Shown: one piece after another, positions 34,504-47,200 of the stretch
Position numbering within the stretch: the stretch's first letter is position 1
Layout: each line of letters opens with the position of its first letter
Source: a virus
Strand: one strand, 5' to 3'
IMG/VR virus record: IMGVR_UViG_3300020408_000005
Span: 1 to 64,000 of that record
Length of the DNA: 64,000 nt
The notes under the pieces: model-generated
The model's input: the letters and a program-made list of their open reading frames with translations, nothing else
The model's database searches: none
What the model was told of the DNA's origin: nothing
Position numbers and translations under genes: made by a program

Positions 34504-35255
34504 TTAGTCGTCGTCGAAGATTTGTGTAGGTGTGAAGTTGTCAACCGTTGTTGCACCGATGTTGACGGTAAGAACAGCAGCAGTTGATAGAACAGGGATT
34601 GCACCGTTAGATGTGATACCAACACGATATTCATCATTTGTATCTGCCTGTGTAGTTCCAGGAGTTTCGTATGTAGCACTGGTTGCTCCACTGATATTAT
34701 TCCAACTATTTGTTCCATAATCTTTCTTCTGCCACTGATATGAAAGAGTTCCGTTATTAACGTTAACTGCTGAACCCATATATGGATGATTGCCACATAC
34801 GTAATTAAGAGTAGCAGGAGCATCTGATGCAACTGTGATGCTGACACTACGTGTTGTAGCAGCAGCAAATCCTGCTGCGTATGTTGCATAATCTGCAACT
34901 TGATTTCCATTAAGACGATATACAACACCAGTCTCATATCTTTCAGTTCCACCGTATGCGTCTGCATTCTCACTGAAGTAAATTGCGTGAGTAGTATTAG
35001 ATGCGTCATTTTGATTGAACTGATAAGTTGCTCCACGAACAAATGTAAGTGTTGGTGCTTCAGTATTTTGTGTAAACTGACCTCCTGTGAGGTAGTATCC
35101 TTTACCAGATCCTTGATTGTAGTAAGGATGATTTACAGATTTACTATCAACTAAAACTGAGTAAGCAACAACATTAGATATTGTTACTGTTGCTGCAACT
35201 TGGAAGATAGCAGTTTGACCTTGGTTAACAGTAATATTTCTAGGTGCTTCAGTGA
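34504..35255 (-). other. Ig-like domain with an inserted cupredoxin-like domain at the giant's C-terminus
   Basis: The Ig-like segment starts with APRNITVNQGQTAIFQVAAT and resumes with LSYQWQKKDYGTNSWNNIS and STAAVLTVNIG. Between them are about 115 residues with THAIYF and LNYVCGNHPYMG, a cupredoxin-like pattern with His, Cys, His and Met. The neighbouring YHYH protein has the same Ig-like domain without the insert. Confidence 0.6.
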
Positions 35256-38200
35256 TTGTTATAAAGTTCTCAATAACTCCTGTTCCACCAGTCTCAGGTA
35301 TAAAGTTAGGATCGTAAATATCAATACCACCATTTAATGCAGGTCCTGTAGGTCCTAAGAAATCATCTGCAACAGTTGTGTTTGCAGTAATTGCAGGTAA
35401 TGTATAACCTTGACCTGCGTTCTTAACATCAATCCTTGCAACACCGACAAGTGCTTTAATACGTCCACCAAATCCTGTTGAAGATATAACATCAACTTGT
35501 GGTCTTGTACTATAACCATCACCAGAGTTTGTTAATATCGCATTAGTAATACGTCCCTTCTCAATCTCAGCAAGTGCAGAAGCATTACGTCCTTTAACTG
35601 CTCCACCGTACTCAAATGTAATTAGAGAGTTAGATGATTCAATAAGAGCAACTGTTCTTGTTTCTTCTTCACCATCAATTCTAAGTTCATCACCTGCTTC
35701 AATAGGTGGTACAACTGTTGCTGCGATAACGTCAACATCAGAACCAACATAAGAGAATGCAACGAAGGTTGAACCTGCACGAGGAACTTCAGAGAAGATA
35801 ATTCTAGAACCAACAATTTCAAAACCAATTCCAGGTTCCTGTATAACACCATTTAACTGGCATATAATATTATTCTCAGGTAAGATTGTATTTGACTGTA
35901 CACCATCAGTTAGAGTCAATGAGTAGAATACTCCATTTAACTTCAAGTTGAATGAGTTACGTAATGAGTCAAAGTCGAATGATATATCATCTAATTGTCT
36001 TAACTTACCTTTATATACACCGTGGAATGTTGATCCTATAGCAGGTGCTTCAGTAAATTGTATATTATCTGAGAATGCAGTAAATGCGTAATCAGCACCA
36101 GGTGGTTGTAAGATACCATTTACAAAGATCATCATATGTCCTGCGGGATCTGGGAAGTATTGTGTACCATTTCCTTGAGTTAGTTTGAATGCTTTTTGTA
36201 CACCATCAAATCCTCTAAAGAATCTACGTACTCTACCTCTCAATGATCTAGCAGATGAACAAGCACCTCTGAAACCATTATCTCCAATAATTTGTGAGTT
36301 CTTCTGGAATGTTCCTTGTGTTCCTTCTAGATGTAAAACAGCACGAGTACCAAACTGTGTAATCTTAGCAATCTTACCATATGCAGTTGTATCTGTTATT
36401 GTGACTGCACCAATAGTTGTATATACAGATGGGAATAGAGTTCCGACTGGTACTTTTGCTAATTGATATTGTGTATTACTTGCAATATCGCTTATTGTCA
36501 CACCTTCTGGAGTTCCAGTTTCATTTGCAACAAATACATAATTGGTGTTTGTATCAATCTCAGTAACAGTCACTGTCCAACCAATACTAATACCACCAGA
36601 TTGAATTTGTAACACGTCACCAACGTTAAATGTATCACTAACTCCAGTATCAGTAATTAATGCAGTATATGTAAGTCTTGTAATTTGCCTACCGTGTACA
36701 TATTCACCGAAGTTAGGTAATGTAACGAACGATTCAATCTCAATAATTTGATCAGTAACAGATCCATAGATAACGTCTTGGGGTTTAAACTCTCCAGTTA
36801 CTGTGGAGATGTCGTAAGTGATTCTACCACTCTGATTATCAATTAGAGCACCATTATTGTTTCTAACAATCAAGGCAGTTGCTTTAGATCCAGTATCTTT
36901 AGAGAAAAACTTATCAGTTGCAATAAATTCACCCTGACGGAAGTTAACAAGAATCCTATCGTGCTCGCCAACATATGTACAGGTACCACCAGATGTAACA
37001 CCTTCAATAATGTCACCTGCTGTAAATGTTCCATTATAATCAATTAGTTTAATATATGTCTCGTTATCGGTAGCAAGAACTTTACCAGTATTTGATGTAG
37101 CACCTTGAACAACAACCATCTCACCATTCTGAATCTTAATACCAGTTCCACCACCTTGTGCAGAGAATGTATTACAGGTCATATACTTTGCCTGATACAT
37201 AACGTCTGCTAAATTATCTTCCATACGAACTATCTGAGCAGTAGCACCAGAGGTTCCACCATAGATAACATCAGCAAGGTTGAAACCTGCTTTGATTGGT
37301 GTTGGTACATCACGTGTTCCAAAAGTTGTAGGTACACGATCTACACCTGGATCTACACTAACAACAAGTGTATGTAATTGTGATGGAGTTCCTGGAGTTA
37401 GAACTATTGGTTCTCCATCAATGTATTCTGTAAGAACTATTTGAGTAGGTGTTGAATTAGGATGGATATAGTAAACTGATCCGTCTAGTTCTGCAATATT
37501 AGATCCAAGAACAATATACTCAACTCTGTCATATGGTTCAAAGTTATTAGCAACGTTTATAACTCCATTAGAAACAGCAACACCTGCATCAAACTGTGTT
37601 CTTAAGTATGTTGTTGGGAATTCTGAGTATTGTAATGCAACTAATATTAAATGGAATAGTTGATATAACTTATGGCAAGCAGTTGCAGTAGGACGTAATT
37701 CTCTATCAGGATTAGTTCCATCAATAGTGTAAAGAGGTTGGTTAGCAAATGTGCCAGGTTCGGGAGCAGTTCCTTTCAATATATGATCCATCAAGTCTCT
37801 AATCATCCTTGCGTGATAAAGAAGACGAGTTCTGAATAAGTTTGGATATGCTACGAAATTGCCATCAGCGTCAAACCAAGAATTGATGAGTTGCAGTGTT
37901 CTAGCATTACCATTTGTAATGAAATCATATACAATCGCTTTCTGTATTGGTTCAGCAAACGAAGCATCTCCTGCATAACCTGGATATTGACTTAATGTAC
38001 TTTCATATGATTCTAATCTAGTATATGTGTCATTGTACATTAACAATCTTGCAGATTGCTTATACATCTCTGTACCACTTCCAAGACCGTGAAGAAGTAT
38101 TTTGAATAGTACGTGTGCAGCAGATGTAACATCGTAACAAGTTCCACCTTTATATACAGTGTTAGTAGTAACAGGTGCAGTTCTAGTTATAGTTGCAAGA

Positions 38201-41200
38201 TGACTTCCATTACCCGCTGCTGCTGTGGTAATAGTATTAATAAGTATCTCCCAAAGGGTATTAATGGCAGAACTCTGTGTGGTGCAGTTTCCGTTACCTG
38301 CTGAGTCGTAAGTTATAGTTATGTCACGTCTAATAGCACGTTCACCTGTAAGTGGCCATTCTAGTGGTAGTGTTCTTGTTATACCAGTTAAGTATGCTGT
38401 AGGATTGCTTGTATTTGAACTATCAAAGAGATTAATAGGAATACCCATCAATGAAGCGATAGATGCTGCTTCGTTTACACAACGTGTTTGAGCACCACCT
38501 GTATATACAGATACTGCATTTGCCTGAGCACTTACGAATGAGTGAGCGTAGTTACCTGCTGTTGTAGTTCCTACAAATACTGTAAATGTATTTGTGGTTG
38601 TAGCAGTAATCGGTAAGTTTGCATTTGCAGCAGGGTCTGTGATACGAGGGTAACTATGATTTGTAGCACCACCATCCATAGTGCAAGTAAATACAAGACT
38701 ATTTGTTTTGATTCTAATGCTGTCATTTGTTGTAAATGTATGTCCATTAGATGTAATTCGTAAGTTACCTGATGTTGGGAAATATTCTACATTTGTAGGA
38801 GTTATAGTTGTATTACCAGAACTTTGATCAACGGTAATTGTTCCGTCATATACAGCATTACCTTCAGTTACACCATTTGTAGTAATAATTTCCTGTCTCA
38901 TTACTTGAGTAGCAATATCTCTTGCTTCTTGGAAGATATATTTAACTTCTGCTGCTTGGTTGCTGATATGTTGTATAGCATTACCAACTGTGATGTAGAA
39001 CTCACTTGAATACCACATACGGTTGTTACCACCGTGTTTTAAGTTAAAGACTAATGCTTCAAGTAAATCTACAACGTCATCAACACAAGACTGATAATCA
39101 TAACCACCAGAGAATGCCAATCCTGGGTATTGTGACATACCACGACCAACAGCGGTTGTAGCAATAAATCTTATATTATTCTCAATCTCATTTGCAGCAT
39201 CATAGTAACCATTAGTTGTAGCATTTTCATAATAATCATCTCTTGGTGCTGCTTGTCCTAATCCACCTGTTACTCCTTCATCCTCATAGGGAGTAAACCC
39301 TAAACGGTTTCTGATGGCGAGTATGCACATATCACGTGCTAACTTAAAGGCATAAGTTGTTTCATCAGATTGAGCAGTTACGTGACTTAATCCCAAGTCT
39401 GAATTCAAATATAATGCAGCAGCATCATATGATTCACTATTACCACCAAATCTTAAATCGTGTGCTATAGATTCGATAATATCAACAATATCATCTTCAC
39501 AATTAACCTTACCACCTGGAACTCTGAAACCTTTAGATTGTGCAAAAGATGTCTTAGTTAAAATATCAACTGCTTCACCCGCAATAGTTTTAGCATTCTG
39601 TACTAAAAGATTAGCAGCATCAAGATCTCTATCAGATCCTGTATATGCTTTAGGATCTATTGTAATAGTCTCATCACGATATACAGGTTCATCTGTGTAT
39701 AACATCTGATAGTAATCAGAGAAATCAAGAGCAACTTGAGCAGGGTTCTCATTTCTACCAATCAATAAACCTTGTATTGCTTTTTGTGCTAACTTCTTAG
39801 CATATTCAATCGCATCAATCATCGCAAGCAATTCATCTTCAATATAATTGATGTTAGTCTCATTATCGAGATAACTATCAATCATTGCTTGAGTTTCAAA
39901 GTTACCACCTGTAACTAAGTCACCTGCAATGGCAGGAAGTATATGATCTCTAATATCTCTTACACATTTTGCTCTATTAGGTATTGTTAGTTTATTTACT
40001 GTTGAGAAACCAACTTGTATTTGATATTTGTTCTCAATGTAGAATACTGATTCATCAGCGATTGCTTTTCTATTAAAGTAAATTAAATCAGCACCATCTC
40101 TAAATCTATGACCTGTAGGTCCGATAACATCTAGTAGATCATCTACAAGAGTCATAATATCATCTTGTATTGTTTGAGATGCAGGAGATGAGAAGTAATT
40201 AGGAACACGAACCTTAGTTGAGTATGTTCCTTCTAAATTTGTCTCATCTAATGTAATTACATCAATACAAAGTTTTGCAACTTCTCTCCAAGTATAGATT
40301 GATTGTAATTGCTCACCACCAATATGTTGTAAGGCACCAGATCCTTCAATGTAAGCACGACCAACAATAGTTGTTTGGAAGTTACCACCTGATATAAGGT
40401 CATCAATAATAGCAGGTATAATATATGATTTTGTATCTCGTAAACAAACATTTGATCCATAACCACTCATACCACCATCACCAGGGATTACGAAATCAGG
40501 GTATCTATATTTAAGACGACCAACTGCTTCTTCAGCGATGTAATCAATATTTTTCTTTATTATATCAGCACACAATCTATATTCTTCACGACTTAGATCA
40601 ACACCTTCAGTAGTAAGTTCAGAACGCCATAATTCAACTTCATCAGCGTTAGCAGTAGATATTATGTGATTAACGTATGTTGCATATACTGCACTCTTCT
40701 CCATAGGGAATGGTGCTTCGCCAAGAAGTGCGAATGATACGTTTGTACTATCGTTGAAGATAATAGGGGGAGTAAAACTACTATTGTACTGGGAGATTCC
40801 TTTGTAGATTACAAGATTATCAATCCAACCATTGAAAGGATTACCATTATTCCATCCTGCACCAACAGTGATCTTACTATTTGCGTTGTAATTATTTGTA
40901 TCAGTATATGTGCCAACCTCTGAACCATTTACATATAATTTAGTGACACTTGTAGAACGAGATACTGCAATATGATACCAAGTATTGATTGTAGTAATAG
41001 CAGAACTAGCAGTAATTACATCACTTGCTCCAATGGATAAACGAAGTGACTGACCAGACATTAATATACCTAGTTTAGCATCAGATGAAGATTCTCTAAG
41101 GTCAATAAGTCTCTGTACACCAGTAACTGAAGCAGGACGTATCCATAACTCCATTGTATAGTCACCATTAGCAGCATCTGCTCCATCACCAAATAACACA

Positions 41201-44200
41201 GCGTTACTTGATGGGAAAGTAACATATGAACCAGATCCAGTAAATCTTAGTGAACCAGTATCAGTTTTAAATGTTAATTTATCTTGAGATACGTTTGCAT
41301 ATGTAAGTTTAGAGTTGGTTATTAATTCACCTGCTTGTAATACGCCACTGATTTGTTTTGAGAAGATCCACTTGTTACCTGCATTAGATCCTATGACATC
41401 ATATGTTGCACCAGATGTAATTGCTCTTATAGTATCACCAAATCCAAATTGTCCACCACTTGATTTGTCTTGGTAGGCGTGTTTTGCACAACGTAAAGTC
41501 TCACCATCTACAAAAGCGTAAGGAGGAAGAACACGAGGTACATTAGTAATTGACCATTGATATGTTGCAGGATCTCCACCTGTAGGATCTTCTAGAGTAT
41601 CAGTAATGATTCTCATAAAGGATGTTATAGCGTTTGCCTGATTAACACAACTATTAGTGTATCCCGCATATGCAGCAGAAGGTGCAGTCTCAGTTACTGC
41701 TGCTTCAAATGCTGCTACTGTTCCTGGAGATGCAGTTGATCCAAGATTAGTAATCAAAATATTCATTAATGTAGTAATTGCTGATGCAACTGCCTGACAA
41801 GTTGGATTTGCAGGATCAGCAGTTATTGTTAGATCTTTTACTTGATTCCAGTTATGAGATCCTGCTTTAGTCCAAGTATTGTTTCTCATTACCTCAATGG
41901 CAATATCTCTTGCCTTAGTAAAAGCATTTACAATAGTATCTCTATCACCAGATGTTACACCATACTGTAGAGTTTTCTTAGTTGCTTTATAAACAAAGTT
42001 ATTACCACCGTGTGCTAAGTTATAAACCATCGCTTCAAGAACATCAACAATATCAGATAAACAATGAACATCTCCACCTGATACGTTATATCCTGGATTT
42101 TGTGTTTTAGCATAATGTAATGCTTCATATGCAATAAACCATTTATTAGCAAGAATTAGATCTCTTGCGTCACCGTGACTATTGCTTATAACAGCAAACT
42201 CTGCGGTAATAGTAGGATCTCTGTATTGTGGTAAATTTGTTGTATTAGTATTAATTACTTCATTACGAATACACTGAATTGCTAAATCACGTGCTTTATT
42301 AAAGGCATAAATTGTTTGTGCAACTTCACCATCAACGTGATATATTGCATTACCTTGTACATATGTGTTAGCAGCATCCCAGATTTCTGAGTTGCCATCA
42401 ACTTCTAATTGATATGCAACGATATTTAAAATATCTACAATATCATCTTCACAATCTCTATCTCCACCTAATGATGGTACTGTAAATGATGGATAGAATG
42501 CTTTCATCAATCCAACTGCTTCTTCAGCAATGAATCTATCATTCTTTCTTATTAAAACAGCAGCATCAAATGAACGTTGATCGTCTACACCTACTAATGA
42601 AGCATTATCATAGTAGATTTGTTTATTACGTATTGAGTCACCTGCTGCAAATTGTGATCCTGACAGATAATTATACCTAATTTCTTGGTTTCTTACCTCT
42701 TCAAAGTCTAAGAAGTCTTGGTTATTAGCAGTTCCTGCCTCATATAATTCTTCTGGATTGATAACTGTCTCAGAAATATTGTCTAAGATAGTATTTGGAT
42801 ATGTAATTGAAGGAACACGTTGGAAAATAAGACCAAAGAATGATGATGGAGGTGATAAATCAACAGTATCAATGATTTGTTGTGATACATCGTCTGTGTA
42901 TGGTGCAATTACAGTAACTCTTGCAGCAATTTTAGATGCAGCAGAGTAAATTGTATCATTAAATCTGATATTAAATTCACCAGTTTCAAATGCAGCAGTA
43001 CCAGATGTACGAGAAACAACTAAATTAGCATCTACAACACCATCTCTAAGGTTATTTTCTTCAATAATTGCAAAATCACCTTGTAAATTTGTAATTCTTT
43101 CACCTTGCTCATATATTGTCTTACTTGTTATACCATTTACAGCACTTAATACACCATCAAATCCAGTAGATGATGCTAAAACATTGTCATTTATTTGGAA
43201 ACTACCATTCTGATCAATAATATCGATATAATCTACACCAGTATCAATAACAGTTGCAGTTCCTTCATTCTGTAAAGATCTTACAGTCTTACCTGTTGTT
43301 GGGAAAATACCAGATGTTGTACTAAATGTAAATCTTGTGATATTAATTTGAGAGAATGTAAGATTTCTAAACTTAATTCTTGAAGGTGCTTTAGGTGGTT
43401 CAGAAAATACGACAGATGGACCAGATGTTGTGAATGCAGTTCCAGGAGATTGAGCAACACCATTAATAAGAATTAATAATTGATCATCAGTTGCAGTTAC
43501 AGATTCACCTTCCACTGTTAATGCAAATTGTGTCTTAATTCCATTGAAATCAGTTTCAATATTATCTAATTTTTTAACAATAGAAGTTAAGATTTCTTCA
43601 GAGTTAGTAAGTCTTCTTTGTCTGAATAATACTTCAGTGTTATTAAACTCTGTATATATTGGTTGTGAGTTAGCAAAAGAAGTGATTTGATTAATATTAG
43701 TAGCACTAAAGATATTAACTTCTTTAACAAGATCGGATACAACTTTTCTTCCAGATATATCTTTACCTGCTGCAAGTGCCAGTTCACCAAACATATTAAA
43801 TCCAACTGGATGGTTAGTTTCTAAAATACTCTTTCTCCAGTCATTAATAGGAGTTTGTGATTTAATCACATAAGAGAAATTCTGATAGAAGTAACTATCT
43901 TGAATTTTTTGAACAATCTCAGATGGTTTACCAACATCATCAATAAACTGACCAGTGGTAGTTGTCATTGAGTCAATATTCAATGTACCACGAGCAATCG
44001 ATAAGTTATCAATTAAACCAGATGCACGAGATACCTGTGCAGTAACACGCTCTCCAGTTGTCCAAGTTCCAGTGTAATTTTCTAACTTAAGGATTCTAGG
44101 TCCAATCTGCCAACCTTCATTTTCTGATACATATCCTATTGCAGTTGCTGTTTCTAAAGATAAACCTTGATATACGAGTTCTCCTCTTAAGAAACGTGAT

Positions 44201-47200
44201 GTCTCAACTATAGCAGTTGCTAAACCACCAAATACCTCGGTAAGAAGAATCTGACGACCATCACCTTGAGTTAAGAATGTAATAAAGTTACCAGACTCAG
44301 CATCAACCTGTGTTAGTGCTATTCTAAGTTGATCTGCCTCAAGTGAATTTGCTTCACCTGCAATAGCATAGTAAGTAGTTGTAGAACTCAAACTAACCAA
44401 ACCTGCTGAACTTGGTTTTGGTAGAATACCAACTGTAGATCCTAAATCTTCTGCTCTAAGTTGAATAGCAGCACCAGTTGTAATACCGTGTGGGAAGTTA
44501 AACTGTAGATAACCCAAGTCAAGGTTTACAACATAGTTAAATTCTGATTTAAGTGTAACTGTTGGTTCAGAAGAATATCCAGATCCAGGATTCTTAATTA
44601 AAACTTCAGAAAGTCTATTATTTTTGATAATTGCTTCTGCTTCAGCACCTGTTCCACCACCACCTTCAATGACAACTCTAGGAACAGATGTGTAACCAGA
44701 ACCAGGATTGGTAATCTTAATTTCAGATAAAAGAGCAGTATTGAATAGTTGTAAGTTAACTGGGAATGTAATCTCAGGTCTTAAGGTGTAATCGTGAGAA
44801 TAACCAAAACCAAATTCGTTATTTTTAAGTTTCTTAATCTTACCGATACTTGTACCTTGTAAGAATACAGATGCACCAGATCCTTCATTAGGAATTACAA
44901 CTTGTAAATCACCACCAGATCCTTGTAATAAAGATCCTAATATTCCTGGAATTTTATCAATATCAATAGATGCAGTAGTATATCCTTTACCTGGAGATGT
45001 TAATTCAACAGCAGTAATAACACCTGTCAACTCACCATCATCTGAAACTGTAATATTACATAGACCACCTTCACCATCTCCGTCAATAACAACATTATAG
45101 TAAATACCATTAATGTATTCTGTACCACCAGATATGATACGAATCTTCTCAATTTCTCTGTTAGATGCTATATCAGTAACAATAGGTAACTTCTGATAGA
45201 ATCCACCTGGATTTACCAGTTTGATATTTGAAATAGGACCGATTGCTTTAGTAGAAGTTGTGCTATAAGATGCTCTTGAAACTCCTGTTTCAGTTACTCC
45301 TAAAGGAGCATTTGTTTTTTCTGGTTCTACAAGAAGTGGGAATGTAAATTCGGTATCACTTACTATATTATTAATTCTAAATGTACCTTTGTAAGGTGTT
45401 TGTATAACGTCAATAAATGAGACAGGACCAACAGGTGAATTAGATGGAAGAGTTCTTGATGGATCAAAGTAATATGAAATATTAGTAACATCCTCATCAA
45501 CAATAAACTTAACAAGTGGTTTAGGTGATGTTTGATCAGTTAAACCTGGGATACCTTCTCTAACAATGTTTACAAAAGGATATTCCAATTTATATTGGTT
45601 ATCCTTAGAGAATGACATATAATATCCAAAGTTAGATGGATCGTCAAGGTCAAATATGTATTGATGTCCACGAACAAATAATAATTCTGGATGTTTAGCG
45701 TAAATATTAACGTTTGATACTGATGAACTTGCAAATGTAGGATCTTGTACAGCAGTTGATCTTAATCTATATGTAAATGTTCTAGTATCTAATACCTCTT
45801 CTATAAAGAATGATCCACCATATTCTGTAGTAGTAAATCCTTCTACAAATATAATTTCGTTTGCACTAAAATTGTGCTTACTATTAGATACACAGAATAC
45901 TAAATCTGTAAATGTTAGTGGACCAGATGGTATTACATCTTTAGCAAGATTAGATGTAAGATGGAATTTCTTAACACCAACTAAACCTGCTATTGTTATA
46001 ATTTTACCAGTTGCATCAAATGTTGCAGATAAACCAACTGCCTGTGCATCAAGAGTATCACCCTTAATAAAGTTTGAATCTGAATATACTGCTTCAATTT
46101 TTATAATGTAATCTTCAGCAACAAATGGTTGCCAAGTAGCAAATTGTCCTAGATTGCCAGTAGAGAATGGAGTATTTGCTAAATCAACATCAAAACTACC
46201 TGCGTCACGAGTATATACCCAGTTAATATTACCATCAGTTACAGTACCAACTGTATGAACTGGAGCAGTAACACCAGAAACTGCTGTAGTTCCTGATGTG
46301 TAAATCTTCCCATCATTATAAACCTCATCACCAACTGTATAAGGATTATTTGTTACCCACTGAGGTATTGTTGTCTCAACTAAAAATGTTTGTGCTATTG
46401 TGTTTCTATCATTTGCACTAGATTTAAGTAATTTTGTAGTATCAAATGTACCGATAATATTACCAATATCAACGCTATCAGTTCCAACATTAACGATAGT
46501 ACCATATGCACTAACTACATCTTGACCACCAATTACAGAATACTGTTGTAGTAAAGATCCTTTTGTAAAAGATGCTGTCTGATTAAATGATACTGTCTTA
46601 ACAGTGTCTATTGACTGATATACTGCATCACGAATATAGAATTTGGGAATAACAGTTGTACTTAATAGAAGTTTTCTACCAAGAGGAGTTGGAATAGTAG
46701 CAGTTCTACTCTCATAAATTTGATCTGTAGATACAAATGAGTAAGTTCCTTCAACATTATTTGATACAACATCAGCATAATCAAGTATTTGTAGACCCGC
46801 AGGACCTAATGCCCAATCCCCAGAAGTAATCACTTGGGTATTAAACGTAAAGTCGTTCACAGCGGCTGCGACTGTTATCTGCATACCTGCTTCAACAGTG
46901 CTTAGTGTATATGTTCCAGTTTTAGTTTGTTCCCTGTCTAACTTGAAGCAGAATCCTGCTACCTTTTTATTAGAACCAACTGCCTGAGCAGGAGTAAATG
47001 TATCTGTATATTTTGCAAGACCTGATACAGAAATATTATCTACCCAACCACCAATAGAAGTAGCAACAGCAGGAGATGATTTACCAAATAATAGTATAGA
47101 TTTAAGTTGTGTATCTATAGTTGTACTTGTTACATCAATTTGTTCAACACCATTGATGAATACTTTATAAACGTAAGTACCAACACCAGGAGTTGATTTA

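Noticed and set aside
34501-34507. CTAAATA just before the YHYH gene
   Set aside because: It is only six bases upstream of the ATG and partly covers the giant's stop region; a promoter here could not give a full transcript of the next gene.
34473-35042. A 189-codon minus-strand frame overlapping the giant's 3' end
   Set aside because: It is an out-of-frame shadow with Leu/Gln/His-rich low-complexity translation, and it lies entirely over better-supported coding sequence.
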